NCBI RefSeq assembly: GCF_007992835.1
Contig: NZ_BKBA01000011.1
Location: forward strand, 62,001 to 126,000
DNA length: 64,000 nucleotides
From: Knoellia locipacati
GTDB taxonomy: Bacteria; Actinomycetota; Actinomycetes; Actinomycetales; Dermatophilaceae
Direction of reading: 5' to 3'
Both the position numbers and the translations under genes were made by a program. Positions 44,286 through 53,918 of this stretch are shown here, piece after piece. The notes beneath the pieces are model-generated. The model did not search any database and was not told where the DNA came from. It saw nothing but the letters and a program-made list of their open reading frames with translations. Numbering within the stretch: position 1 is the first letter of the stretch; each line of letters opens with the position of its first letter.

Positions 44286-47200
44286 TCACCGTCGCAGCCG
44301 CAGGCCGCGTGGCGTCGCGTGGAAGCCGGCCTGGGCGAGCGCGTCGACGAGCGGGTGACCAGAGCCGAGCAGGGCGCCACCGTCGGCCTTCTCGACGGTG
44401 AGCCGGCCGAGGGCGCCCTCGCGCACGGCGAGGGCGAGGGCATCGGCGGAGGCCTGCAGGCTCATCGGGTCGTCGGTCCACGAGAGCAGGGTCTTGCCGC
44501 CTCGCTCGACGTAGAGGACGAGGTCGCCGTCGACGAGCACGACGAGGGCACCCGCCTTGCGCCCGGGCTGATGACCCTTGCGGGCCGTGGACTCTCCCTC
44601 GTCGGCGGACGGGCTCACGGGACGGTCCGGCCAGGGCAGGGCGGCGCCGTAGGCGTTGGCGGGGTCAGTCGCTGCGAGGACGAGTGCGTGCTGCGCGCCC
44701 GCGTCGGGCGTCGAGCCCAGCACGCGTGCCCCGGCTCGGAGCCGGTCGATCGCGCCGGTGGTCGCGAACTGGGCGGCACCGAGCGACTCGACGAAGTAGC
44801 CGCGGCGCACCCGGCCGGACTCCTCGGCCGCGGCGAGCACGCGGTAGACCGCTGCGAAGCCCCCGGGGACGTCCTCGGCGACCACGCTGCCCCGGGTGAG
44901 GACGCCGTAGCGGTCCTGGAGGATCTCGGCGGTCGCCAGAGTCCGCACGGTCGTGTCGGCCTCGACCTCGGGCAGCAGCGCCCACCGACCTGCCGCGGCC
45001 CCGGGCGCGGAGCGGGCCACCGGGACCGGACGCGAGCCGCGACGGCCGCCGAGGGTGCCGAGCGAGCCGGCGCGACCGGCATACCTCGTCGACCGTGGTC
45101 CGGACGTGGCGCGCTTGTGCGCGGTGCGGCCACCGGCGAGCAGGGCCCGCACGGGAGCGAAGGTGTCACCGGAGACGTGACCGGACCAGACAAGGGACCA
45201 GAGGTCGTCGAGGACTTCGCTGTCGGAGCCCTCGACCGCGTCGGCGAGACCACGGAAGAAGTACGCACCGCCTCGGGCGAGCACGTCGAGGATCGACTGG
45301 GCGCGGTCGCCGAGCTCGGTGTCGTCGGGGGCGCTCATCGTGAGGTGCGCGGTGTCGGCGAGGTGCAGCGACACCCAGCCGTCGTCTCCGGGCAGCGAGC
45401 CGTGGCCGCGCCACACGACCTCGCCGACGCTCATGAGCTCGTCGAGCATCGCGGGGGAGTAGCCGGCGACGCGCGCCGGCAGCACGAGCGTCTCGAGGGC
45501 GCTCGCGGGTAGCACGGCGCCGGCCAGCTGCTCGACCGCGCGGATGAGACCCTCACGTCCGCGCAGGCCGCCACCGACGGACTGCCACTGCGGCAGGAAG
45601 CGCGCGAGCTCGACGGCGGCCACCGGCTCGACCTCGGCGCGCAGGGCGGCGAGCGAGCGGCGCCGCAGCGTGCGCAGCACCTCGGCGTCGCAGTAGTCGA
45701 GGCCGTGGACGCCGCCGCCGCTCTCGGTCGGCAGCAGCTCACCCTCGACGACGCGGCCGGACGAGACGAGGCGACGCAGTGCGTCGAGCGCCACGGCGGG
45801 GCCGACGCCCCACCACTGCGCGACGGCCGACACGGGGAAGGGGGCGTGGGTGCGGGCGTAGCGGGCGACGAGGTCACCCAGCGGGTCGGGCACGGGGTCG
45901 AGGAAGGTCTGCGGCACCCCGACCGGCAGCGAGACGCCGAGGGCGTCGCGCAGGCGGGAGGCGTCCTCGATGGCGGCCCAGCGCTCCTCGCCGGCGATGC
46001 GCACCCGGATCACGCGGCGCGCGCCCTCGAGGTCGACGAGCCACGTGCCGATGTCGCGCACGCTCGCGCCCTCGCGGGTGCGTCGCTCGATCTCGGGGAG
46101 CGAGAGCGGCCCGAGGGTGCGGAGCAGGTCGGCGACGTCCTCACCGTCGCGGCAGCGCCGCTCCTCGGCGAGCCGCTGGAGCTCGGACTCGGTGCGGGCG
46201 ACGGCCTCGGGGTCGAGGAGGTCGCGCAGCGAGAGACCCTCGCCGCGGCCGAGGAGCTCGGCGAGCAGCGTCGGGTCGAGCGAGAGCGCGGCGGCGCGCT
46301 TCTCGGCGAGCGGGGAGTCGCCCTCGTAGAGGAACTGGGCGACGTAGCCGAACATCAGCGACCGGGCGAAGGGTGAGGGCTGGGCTGACTCGACGTCGAC
46401 GAGCGTGACCTCACGGGACGCGATCGACGTCATGAGCGCGGTGAGCCCGGGCACGTCGAAGACGTCCTGCACGCACTCGCGGACGGTCTCGAGGACGATG
46501 GGGAAGGAGGCGTACTGGCTGGCGACCTGGAGCAGCTGGGCCGCGCGCTGCCGTTGCTGCCACAGCGGCTGGCGCCGGTCGGGACGGCGCCGCGGGAGCA
46601 GCAGGGCGCGGGAGGCGCACTCACGGAAGCGTGCGGCGAAGAGGGCGGACCCGCCGATCTCGCCGGTGACGAGGTCGTGGACGTCGTCGGGCTCGAGACG
46701 CACGAGGTCGAGCAGCTCGGCGGCGGCGCCGCGCCCGCTCGACCCCTCACCGTCGAGCTCGAGGTCGGGCAGGCGGAAGACGATGCCGTCGTCGCCGTGC
46801 ATGGCCTGGACGTCGACACCGAAGCGCTCGCGCATCCGCGCGGACACGCAGAGGGCCCACGGGGCGTGCACCTGGCCGCCGAACGGGCTGTGGACGGCGA
46901 CCCGCCAGTCGCCGATCTCGTCGCGGAACCGCTCGACGACGATGGTGCGGTCGTCGGGGACGTGGCCGGTCGCGGCGCGCTGCTCCTCGAGGTAGGCGAC
47001 GAGGTTGTCGGTGGCCCACTCGTCGAGCCCGGCCGCGGAGACGCGGGCGCGGGCCTGCGCGGGGGTCGACGCGGCGACCTCGCGCACGAACGCGCCGACC
47101 GCCTTGCCGAGCTCGGCGGGCCGCCCGAGTTGGTCGCCCTTCCAGAACGGGAGCTTGCCGGGCTGGCCCGGCGCCGGGGTCACGAGGACGCGGTCGTGGG

Positions 47201-49055
47201 TGATGTCCTCGATCCGCCACGTCGAGGTGCCGAGGGTGAAGACGTCACCGACCCGCGACTCGTAGACCATCTCCTCGTCGAGCTCGCCGACCCGGCGACC
47301 GGTGCCCTCACCGGTGGCGAGGAAGACGGCATACAGGCCTCGGTCCGGGATCGTGCCACCGGAGGTGACCGCGAGGCGCTGGGCGCCGGGGCGACCCGAG
47401 AGCACGCCGGTGACGCGGTCCCAGACGATGCGCGGGCGCAGCTCGGCGAACTCGTCGCTGGGATAGCGGCCCGACAGCATGTCGAGCACCGACTCGAGGA
47501 TCGACCGGGGGAGCGAGGCGAACGGCGCGGCCCGGCGCACGACCTGCTCGACCTCGTCGACGGTCCAGTCGTCGAGGGCGGTCATGGCGACGACCTGCTG
47601 GGCGAGGACGTCGACCGGGTTGGCCGGGACGTGCAGCGACTCGATCGCGCCCACACGCATGCGCTCGACGACGACCGCGGTTTGGACGAGGTCGCCGCGG
47701 AACTTGGGGAAGAGGACGCCGCGCGAGACGGCCCCCACCTGGTGCCCCGCGCGCCCGACCCGCTGCAGCCCGCTCGCCACCGACGGCGGTGACTCGACCT
47801 GGACGACGAGGTCGACGGCGCCCATGTCGATGCCGAGCTCGAGGCTCGAGGTGGCGACCACGGCGGGGAGCCGACCGGCCTTGAGGTCCTCCTCGATGAC
47901 CTGGCGGTGCTCCTTGCTCACCGAGCCGTGGTGCGCCCGCGCGAGCACCGGTGGCGCACCGGACGACGTGCCGGCCTGCGCCATCATCTGCGCGGGGGTC
48001 CGGACCGACGAGGTGTGCCGGCCCACGCTGAGCGTGGGACCCGCGCCCCCGTCCGCGACCGGCTCACCGTCGTCGCCGGTCTCGGCCCGCGCTGCCTCGG
48101 CCGCCTCGGCCGCCGCCGTGAGGCGCTCGTCCCAGATCTCGTTGAGCCGCGAGGTGAGCCGCTCGGCGAGGCGGCGTGAGTTGGCGAAGACGAGCGTGGA
48201 CCGGTGCGAGGCGACGAGGTCGACGATGCGTTCCTCGACGTGCGGCCAGATTGACGCGCGCCGCTCTGCGCCGGACGCCGGCCCGCTGAGGTCGTCCTCG
48301 ACCACCTCGCCGAGCGAGGACATGTCGGCGATGGGGACGACGACGTCGAGGTCCCACTCCTTGGTCGAGGGTGGGCGGACGATGTCGACGGGCCGGCCGC
48401 CGGCGAGGTAGCGCGCCACCTCGTCGACGGGCTCGACCGTGGCCGACAGCCCGATGCGCTGGGCCGGGGTGTCGAGCAAGGCGTCGAGGCGCTCGAGCGA
48501 CAGGGCCAGGTGGGCGCCGCGCTTGGTGCCGGCGACCGCGTGCACCTCGTCGAGGATCACCGTCTCGACGCCACGCAGCGCCTCGCGCGCCTGCGAGGTG
48601 AGGATGAGGAAGAGCGACTCGGGGGTCGTGATGAGGATGTCGCTCGGGGTGCGGGCGAACGCCCGGCGCTCGTTGGCCGGTGTGTCGCCGCTGCGCACCG
48701 ACACCGTGATGTCGGGCTGGGCCTGGCCGAGGCGGGTGGCGGCGTGCCCGATGCCGACGAGCGGGCTGCGCAGGTTGCGCTCGACGTCGACGGCGAGGGC
48801 CTTCATGGGTGAGACGTAGAGGACCCGGCACCGCTTGAGCCGCTCCTCGGGCACGGGCTCGGTGCCGAGGCGGTCGAGCGCCCAGAGGAAGGCCGAGAGC
48901 GTCTTGCCCGAGCCGGTCGGTGCGACGACGAGCGCGTGGTGGCCCGAGCTGATCGCCTCCCAGGCACCGGCCTGGGCCGCCGTGGGCGCGCTGAAGGAGT
49001 CCCGGAACCACGTGGCCGTGGCCGGGGAGAACCGCTCGAGGACGTCAGAGGTCAT
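44286..49055 (-). CDS. lhr: ATP-dependent helicase Lhr, long form
   Basis: A 1589-aa superfamily 2 3'-5' helicase. Walker A APTGSGKT (45-52), TTPES, Walker B DEVH (169-172), and later SLELGIDMGAVDLVVQ and QRVGRAGHQ. After the Lhr core (~850 aa) a long C-terminal region continues to the end (HPLVDALAQAGFHATPRG), as in mycobacterial Lhr, which tetramerises through this part. Lies 15 nt after the MFS gene and 6 nt before nei2. Start at ATG 49055. Confidence 0.95.
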   Translation of the reverse strand: MTSDVLERFSPATATWFRDSFSAPTAAQAGAWEAISSGHHALVVAPTGSGKTLSAFLWALDRLGTEPVPEERLKRCRVLYVSPMKALAVDVERNLRSPLVGIGHAATRLGQAQPDITVSVRSGDTPANERRAFARTPSDILITTPESLFLILTSQAREALRGVETVILDEVHAVAGTKRGAHLALSLERLDALLDTPAQRIGLSATVEPVDEVARYLAGGRPVDIVRPPSTKEWDLDVVVPIADMSSLGEVVEDDLSGPASGAERRASIWPHVEERIVDLVASHRSTLVFANSRRLAERLTSRLNEIWDERLTAAAEAAEAARAETGDDGEPVADGGAGPTLSVGRHTSSVRTPAQMMAQAGTSSGAPPVLARAHHGSVSKEHRQVIEEDLKAGRLPAVVATSSLELGIDMGAVDLVVQVESPPSVASGLQRVGRAGHQVGAVSRGVLFPKFRGDLVQTAVVVERMRVGAIESLHVPANPVDVLAQQVVAMTALDDWTVDEVEQVVRRAAPFASLPRSILESVLDMLSGRYPSDEFAELRPRIVWDRVTGVLSGRPGAQRLAVTSGGTIPDRGLYAVFLATGEGTGRRVGELDEEMVYESRVGDVFTLGTSTWRIEDITHDRVLVTPAPGQPGKLPFWKGDQLGRPAELGKAVGAFVREVAASTPAQARARVSAAGLDEWATDNLVAYLEEQRAATGHVPDDRTIVVERFRDEIGDWRVAVHSPFGGQVHAPWALCVSARMRERFGVDVQAMHGDDGIVFRLPDLELDGEGSSGRGAAAELLDLVRLEPDDVHDLVTGEIGGSALFAARFRECASRALLLPRRRPDRRQPLWQQRQRAAQLLQVASQYASFPIVLETVRECVQDVFDVPGLTALMTSIASREVTLVDVESAQPSPFARSLMFGYVAQFLYEGDSPLAEKRAAALSLDPTLLAELLGRGEGLSLRDLLDPEAVARTESELQRLAEERRCRDGEDVADLLRTLGPLSLPEIERRTREGASVRDIGTWLVDLEGARRVIRVRIAGEERWAAIEDASRLRDALGVSLPVGVPQTFLDPVPDPLGDLVARYARTHAPFPVSAVAQWWGVGPAVALDALRRLVSSGRVVEGELLPTESGGGVHGLDYCDAEVLRTLRRRSLAALRAEVEPVAAVELARFLPQWQSVGGGLRGREGLIRAVEQLAGAVLPASALETLVLPARVAGYSPAMLDELMSVGEVVWRGHGSLPGDDGWVSLHLADTAHLTMSAPDDTELGDRAQSILDVLARGGAYFFRGLADAVEGSDSEVLDDLWSLVWSGHVSGDTFAPVRALLAGGRTAHKRATSGPRSTRYAGRAGSLGTLGGRRGSRPVPVARSAPGAAAGRWALLPEVEADTTVRTLATAEILQDRYGVLTRGSVVAEDVPGGFAAVYRVLAAAEESGRVRRGYFVESLGAAQFATTGAIDRLRAGARVLGSTPDAGAQHALVLAATDPANAYGAALPWPDRPVSPSADEGESTARKGHQPGRKAGALVVLVDGDLVLYVERGGKTLLSWTDDPMSLQASADALALAVREGALGRLTVEKADGGALLGSGHPLVDALAQAGFHATPRGLRLRR

Positions 49056-49070
49056 GAGAGGACCAGCCTC

Positions 49071-50324
49071 TCACTCGGGTCTGACACCGGTCCGGGCTCG
49101 GTCCATCTCTCGCCACTCCGGTCTGAGCCCCGGGACGACGGTCGAGACGAGGTATGCCGTGCCCGCCACTCCCAGCGCCGGCGCGGCTCCCAGCGCGGTC
49201 ACCGCGAGGCCGCCGACGACACCGCCGACCGGCAGCCCGGCCCAGGCGAGGGCGTCGGCGAGCGAGCCGACCCGCCCGACGAGGTGGCGGGGGACCCGCT
49301 CGAAGAAGAGGGCGTTGATCGTGGGGTTGATGAACCCGGCCCCGAGCCCGGCGACGACGTTGGCCGCGAGGATGACCCAGAGCGGCGCGCCGAACGCGAG
49401 GGCGAGGTAGCGGGGAGCACCGGCGAGCGTGAAGCCCACGAGGAACGCCGTGCGCCGGCTGAACCGGCCGGCCATCGACGTCGCGACGACGCTCGAGGCG
49501 ACGGCCGCCCCGCCGTAGAGCACGCCGACGAGGCCGACCAGCCCGGCGTCGTAGCCGTTGTCGTAGGCCCACTTGGGCAGCATGACGCCGATGTAGGCGG
49601 CCTCGAGGAGGTTGGTCACCGCGATCATCGCCAGGATGCTGCGCAGCAGCCGGTCGCCGCGCAGGTAGTCCACGCCCGCCCGCAGCTGACCGAGGTAGGA
49701 GCCGGGGTCGTCGGGGTGGGTCGACGTGAGGTGGGGGACCACCGCGGCCACGACGACGGCGCTGAGGAACGAGGCCGCCGCCGTGACGGTCACCGCCTGG
49801 GCGGCGCCGAAGGCCGAGACGAGCAGACCGCCCACGCCGGCGCCGACGAGCCCGCTCGCGCGGTCGATGGTGCTGTCGATGCCGGTGATCCGCTCGACGG
49901 GCATGCCGACGGTCTCGGCCACCCCGGGGATCATCGCGTTGCGCGCGCCGTCACCCGGGCCGCGCACCGCGCCGGCGAGGGCCACGAGGGCCAGCAGCAG
50001 CGGGAGGCGGTCGGGGAGCGAGAGCTGCCCCGCGGCATACAGGATCGGGATGAGGACGAGGAACGCGCCGCTGACGAGGTCGCCGACGACGCTGATCCGG
50101 CGTGGGCCGTAGCGGTCGACGAGGGGTCCGCCCAGCGCCTTGGACGCGACGTAGGGCGTCATCTCGGCGGTGAGGACGAGACCGGCGAAGGCCGCGGACC
50201 GCGTCTCGCTGTAGACGAGCCAGGGCAGCGCGATGGTCGCGACTCGGGTGCCCGCGATCGACACGCCCGACGCGAAGAGCATGCCGTGGAGACTGCGCCG
50301 CGAGGGGCGCGCGGAAGCGCTCAC
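49071..50324 (-). CDS. Major facilitator superfamily transporter
   Basis: A 417-aa membrane protein with about twelve spans and an MFS motif GGPLVDRYGPRR between spans 2 and 3, of the drug-efflux type. Sense-strand longer readings are rejected because the GTG at 50324 overlaps the regulator stop (GTGA). It follows an ArsR-type gene and precedes lhr by 15 nt, so one operon may join efflux with repair. Substrate unknown. Confidence 0.87.
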   Translation of the reverse strand: MSASARPSRRSLHGMLFASGVSIAGTRVATIALPWLVYSETRSAAFAGLVLTAEMTPYVASKALGGPLVDRYGPRRISVVGDLVSGAFLVLIPILYAAGQLSLPDRLPLLLALVALAGAVRGPGDGARNAMIPGVAETVGMPVERITGIDSTIDRASGLVGAGVGGLLVSAFGAAQAVTVTAAASFLSAVVVAAVVPHLTSTHPDDPGSYLGQLRAGVDYLRGDRLLRSILAMIAVTNLLEAAYIGVMLPKWAYDNGYDAGLVGLVGVLYGGAAVASSVVATSMAGRFSRRTAFLVGFTLAGAPRYLALAFGAPLWVILAANVVAGLGAGFINPTINALFFERVPRHLVGRVGSLADALAWAGLPVGGVVGGLAVTALGAAPALGVAGTAYLVSTVVPGLRPEWREMDRARTGVRPE

Positions 50325-50908
50325 TCCGTGGGCATCCCGGGGGCGAGGAAGACCTCGAGGTTGACGGACACCGGGCGGGCGTCCTCGGGTGCGTCGGTCG
50401 TGCCCTGGTGGGGGCGGTAGCCGCGGATGAGCGTGGTGAGCTCGGAGATGAGGGAGGCCGCCTCGTCGGGGGTGAGCCGCAGGGTGAAGTTGCTGAACGT
50501 CCCGGCGTCCTCCCACTCGCTGGGCAGGGTGGCGATCTCGGCGATTGCCCGCTGGGCGTTGTCGGCGTAGCCCGCGGCGACGGCCGACAGGTAGGCAGCG
50601 GAGGTCTCGGTGTCGGCGTCGTGGGTGTCGAAGTAGGTCCGCGCGTGGGCGGCCCGCCACCACCGGTCGCGGGCGTTGCCCATCTCGGTCGCCTCGACGA
50701 CGAACCCTGCCTCGGCGAGCTGGCGCACGTGGTAGCTCGTGGCCCCCGTGTTGACCCCGAGGTGCTCCGCGAGACGCGACGCGGTGGCCGGTCCGTGCAG
50801 CCGCAGCGCGCTGAGGATCCGGGGACGCAGGGGGTGCGTCAGGGCTTTGAGGGTCGTCGCGTCGAGGACGAGATCCCGCCTCGGGTCCGGCTCCAGTGCA
50901 CGCGACAT
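50321..50908 (-). CDS. ArsR-type winged-helix transcriptional regulator
   Basis: A 195-aa DNA-binding protein. Residues 15-90 form an HTH_20 winged helix (LKALTHPLRPRILSAL, ASRLAEHLGVNTGATSYHVRQL), with a longer C-terminal part that may dimerise or sense a ligand. No metal-binding Cys pair is seen. ATG at 50908. It is the first gene of the regulator-MFS-lhr-nei2 chain and likely controls it. A TTCTGGAA inverted motif lies about 30 nt upstream of its start. Confidence 0.85.
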   Translation of the reverse strand: MSRALEPDPRRDLVLDATTLKALTHPLRPRILSALRLHGPATASRLAEHLGVNTGATSYHVRQLAEAGFVVEATEMGNARDRWWRAAHARTYFDTHDADTETSAAYLSAVAAGYADNAQRAIAEIATLPSEWEDAGTFSNFTLRLTPDEAASLISELTTLIRGYRPHQGTTDAPEDARPVSVNLEVFLAPGMPTE

Positions 50909-51005
50909 GACGATGACCTTACAAAGGAAGTTCTGGAAACGCAGTATAGAGCCCGCGAGTCCGGCGCGGCAGGGCCCGACCGGGGGGTGTGACACACTCG
51001 CGGCC

Positions 51006-51230
51006 ATGCGGATCAGCCACTTCTGGACGCTGATGAACGACGAGTTCGGTGAGTCCTACGCACCCACCCTGGCGCGTGACCACGTCCTCGGAGTCCTCGG
51101 CGGACGCAGCGTCGCCCAGGCCCTCGAGGACGGCATGCACCCGCGCCTCGTGTGGCTCGCGCTGTGCGACGACATGGACGTCCCGCAGGAGCGCCGGCTC
51201 GGCCGGGACGACCCCGCTCGGCACGGCTGA
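51006..51230 (+). CDS. DUF3046 protein
   Basis: A 74-aa actinobacterial protein, unknown function. MRISHFWTLMNDEFG starts the family signature, with the VLGVLGGRSVAQALEDG core. DUF3046 genes are regularly found just upstream of recA in actinobacteria, consistent here. Followed after 3 nt by the nitronate monooxygenase-like gene. Confidence 0.88.
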   Translation: MRISHFWTLMNDEFGESYAPTLARDHVLGVLGGRSVAQALEDGMHPRLVWLALCDDMDVPQERRLGRDDPARHG

Positions 51231-51233
51231 CCC

Positions 51234-52241
51234 GTGACCCTCCTCGACCGGCGGCTCGTCCTCGCGCCCATGGCCGGAGGGCCGAGCACGGTCGAGCTCG
51301 CCGCCGCCGTCACCGCTGCCGGGGGCTTCGGCTTCCTCGCCGGCGCCTACCTCGCGCCCGACCGGCTCCGCGACGACATCGTCCTGCTGCGCTCGGCCGT
51401 CGGGGGAGCAGCGTTCGGTGTCAACCTCTTCGCGCCCTCGCCCTACGAGCCGGGCAGCGCCTCGCGCGTCCTCGAGTACGCCGCCCGCCTGCAGCCCCTC
51501 GCCGACAAGGCGGGTGTCTCCCTCGGTGAGGCCATCCACGACGACGACTCGTTCGACGCCAAGATCGAGGTGGTTCTCGCCGAGCGGCCGGCCGTCGTGT
51601 CCTTCGCCTTCGCGTGGCCGCCCGCCGACGTCGTGGACCGGCTCCGGGCCGCCGGCATCGAGGTCTGGGCCACCCTCAACGACGCGAGCGAGACCGCGTG
51701 GGCCGACGAGCTCGGCGTCGACGCCGTCGTGGCCCAGGGGTGGGAGGCCGGCGGGCACCGCGGCGGACCCGTCGACACCGGACACCCCCAGGCGCCGACC
51801 CGCGCGCTGCTGCAGGGCATCCGGCGGCTCACCTCGCTGCCGGTCATCGCCGCCGGCGGTGTGGGCGACGGCGCGCACGTCGCCTCGCTGCTCGAGGCCG
51901 GCGCCCACGCCGTCGCTGTCGGCACGTCGTTCCTCCGGGCCGACGAGGCCGGCACCGCCGAGGTGCACCGTCACGAGCTCACCCACCGCACCGAGACCGT
52001 CGTGACCCGCGCCTTCACCGGCCGCAGCGCCCGGGCCCTCGTGACGTCGTGGACCGAGGTGTTCAGCGAGGTCGCCCCCGCGGCGTACCCCCAGGTGCAC
52101 CACCTCACGGCGCCGTTGCGGCGTCACGGCAGGGCAACCGGTCAGCCCGACCTCGTGCACCTCTGGGCCGGCACCGGCCACCGCAGCGCCCGCTCGGCGC
52201 CGGCCGCCGACATCGTCACCGACCTGCTGTCGCGCACCTGA
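51234..52241 (+). CDS. Nitronate monooxygenase-family FMN enzyme
   Basis: A 335-aa TIM-barrel flavoprotein. LAPMAGGPS at the start, FGVNLF, a GWEAGGHRGG glycine site and VIAAGGVGDGAHVA for FMN phosphate binding match the family (PF03060). Oxidises alkyl nitronates or a related substrate. GTG start, 3 nt after DUF3046, so co-transcribed. Substrate inferred from family only. Confidence 0.88.
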   Translation: MTLLDRRLVLAPMAGGPSTVELAAAVTAAGGFGFLAGAYLAPDRLRDDIVLLRSAVGGAAFGVNLFAPSPYEPGSASRVLEYAARLQPLADKAGVSLGEAIHDDDSFDAKIEVVLAERPAVVSFAFAWPPADVVDRLRAAGIEVWATLNDASETAWADELGVDAVVAQGWEAGGHRGGPVDTGHPQAPTRALLQGIRRLTSLPVIAAGGVGDGAHVASLLEAGAHAVAVGTSFLRADEAGTAEVHRHELTHRTETVVTRAFTGRSARALVTSWTEVFSEVAPAAYPQVHHLTAPLRRHGRATGQPDLVHLWAGTGHRSARSAPAADIVTDLLSRT

Positions 52242-52290
52242 GCCGAGGCCGACCGGCTCGCCGCTGGCCGGGTGCTGCTCGCGGAGGGGT

Positions 52291-53187
52291 TCAGGCCTCG
52301 GCGGTGCCCTGGTGGAACAGCTGCTGCCAGTGGCCCTTGTCGCGCACCCACAGCGAGGAGCGCAGGGTCGAGCCGGTGTCGGTCACCGAGCGCCAGGTGA
52401 GCAGCAGGGCGTCCTGGGTGGCCGGGATGCACGCGATGACGTCGAGCCCGACCTCCTCGGGGAGCGGGCCGATCTCGTCGAGCATCTCCTCGCGCGACCA
52501 CAGCCGACCGGACCGGCCCACCTCGGACCACTGCGGGTGGAGCAGGGCGGCGACGGCGGCGGGGTCGCTGCGCACCTCGTCGGTGAGCAGCGAGCGCTCG
52601 AGGGCGATGACCGTCTCGGCGTCCGAGGCGGGGGAGTCCTCGGCGAGCTCCGAGAAGAGGTCGGGCTCGGGTGACGTCGTGACCGGGGCCGCTGGTGCGG
52701 GCAGGCCGGGGGCGTCGCTGCCGCGGCCCTCCCACCCGGGACCCGGGTCGGGTGCACCGCCCTTCTGGTATGCCGTGGCCGCACCGTTCGCGAGCCGGTC
52801 CGCCTCCTCGTTGAGCGCGTGTCCGGAGTGGCCCTTGACCCACTCGAAGCGGACGCGTCGGCCGGTCATCGCGGCATCGAGCGCCTTCATGATCTCGACG
52901 TTGAGGACCGGCTTGCCGTCACCCTTCCTCCACCCCTTGCGCTTCCAGCCGGGCATCCACTGGGTCACGGAGTTGATGACGTACTTGCTGTCGCAGTAGA
53001 CGACGAGGTCGTCGTCGGTGCCCGCCGTCTGCTGGAGGAGGTCGAGGACCGCGGTGAGCTCGCCCTGGTTGTTGGTGCCGTGGGGCCAGCCGCCGGCCGC
53101 CCAGTGGTCCGCGTCGACGTACCAGGCCCACCCAGCGGGTCCGGGGTTGCCGAGGGCCGAGCCGTCCGCTGCCGCAATGATCGTCAC
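52291..53187 (-). CDS. rnhA: Ribonuclease HI fused to a SnoaL-like/DUF4440 domain
   Basis: A 298-aa protein. Residues 1-~145 are RNase HI: the carboxylates are in ADGSALGNPGP, NNQGELTAVL, VYCDSKYVI and NEEADRLAN. A Pro/Gly linker follows, then a ~120-residue domain (VIALERSLLTDEVR, LHPQWSEVGRSGRLWSREEML) resembling DUF4440/SnoaL folds that bind small molecules. RNase HI removes RNA in R-loops and DNA-RNA hybrids. The GTG at 53187 precedes VTIIAAADGS; longer in-frame starts lie in the elaA promoter region. Confidence 0.85.
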   Translation of the reverse strand: MTIIAAADGSALGNPGPAGWAWYVDADHWAAGGWPHGTNNQGELTAVLDLLQQTAGTDDDLVVYCDSKYVINSVTQWMPGWKRKGWRKGDGKPVLNVEIMKALDAAMTGRRVRFEWVKGHSGHALNEEADRLANGAATAYQKGGAPDPGPGWEGRGSDAPGLPAPAAPVTTSPEPDLFSELAEDSPASDAETVIALERSLLTDEVRSDPAAVAALLHPQWSEVGRSGRLWSREEMLDEIGPLPEEVGLDVIACIPATQDALLLTWRSVTDTGSTLRSSLWVRDKGHWQQLFHQGTAEA

Positions 53188-53222
53188 GGCGCAGGAGTCT
53201 GCCAGTTCCCTAGAGTGGCTCC

Positions 53223-53681
53223 GTGGACCAGCCGGACGACGACCTTCGCGCCCAGCGCTTCGCCGATCTCGATCCCCTTGTCGCATACCGGTTGTGGGCC
53301 CTGCGCTCGCGGGTGTTCGTCATCGAGCAGAAGGCGCTCTACCTCGACCTCGACGGCCGCGACACCGAGCCGGGGACGTGGCACCTGTGGTGCGCCGACG
53401 GCGACGGCGCTCCCGTCGCGACGCTGCGCGTCCTCGACGACGGGGCCGTGTGGCGCGTCGGTCGGGTCGCCACGGATGCCGCCCACCGAGGCCGTGGGCT
53501 CGCCGGTCGCCTCATGCGTGGGGTGCTGGAACGGTGGGGGAGCGGGCCGGTCGTCCTCGACGCCCAGGTCTACCTGCGGGACTGGTATGCCGGGTTCGGC
53601 TTCGTCGAGTCCGGTCCGGTCTTCGAGGACGAGGACGGCATCCCGCACGTCCCGATGCGACGCGAGGGCGCTGCCCGCTGA
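53223..53681 (+). CDS. elaA: ElaA-type GNAT acetyltransferase
   Basis: A 152-aa acetyltransferase of the ElaA group: YRLWALRSRVFVIEQKALY, then the acetyl-CoA loop RVATDAAHRGRGLAGRLM and FVESGPVFEDEDGIPHVPM. Substrate unknown. GTG start, divergent from the RNase H gene by 35 nt. Its 237-nt downstream gap carries the recA promoters. Confidence 0.88.
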   Translation: MDQPDDDLRAQRFADLDPLVAYRLWALRSRVFVIEQKALYLDLDGRDTEPGTWHLWCADGDGAPVATLRVLDDGAVWRVGRVATDAAHRGRGLAGRLMRGVLERWGSGPVVLDAQVYLRDWYAGFGFVESGPVFEDEDGIPHVPMRREGAAR

Positions 53682-53726
53682 GTCGTCGCGGCGACACGCG
53701 GCGTGTCGCCCTTGCGGTCCCGGCGT

Positions 53727-53740
53727 CGAACACGTGTTCG
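53727..53740 (+). promoter_or_regulatory. LexA (SOS) box upstream of recA
   Basis: CGAACACGTGTTCG is a perfect palindrome and fits the actinobacterial SOS box TCGAAC-N4-GTTCGA with one change at the last base. It lies 178 nt before recA. Confidence 0.85.
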
Positions 53741-53808
53741 TCTACTGTTGTCCACAGGTCGCCGGACCCGCAGCACCTGTCCACAGCCTCCACGGCAGCT
53801 GCAGACGG

Positions 53809-53831
53809 CTGTCGGTGCGGCGACCTAGCGT
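53809..53831 (+). promoter_or_regulatory. RecA-NDp-like (PafBC-type) promoter of recA
   Basis: CTGTCGGTG (53809-53817), 8 nt, then TAGCGT (53826-53831) match the TTGTCRGTG-N8-TAnnnT motif described for LexA-independent DNA-damage promoters in mycobacteria, with one mismatch at the first base. About 90 nt before the recA ATG. Confidence 0.65.
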
Positions 53832-53918
53832 CTGACCCGAGATCGCGACGAGACCGACCGCGGACACGGGTCGCCGGCGGGCGCGCACATCGAACGACAC
53901 AGGAAGAGCAGGTGCGAC

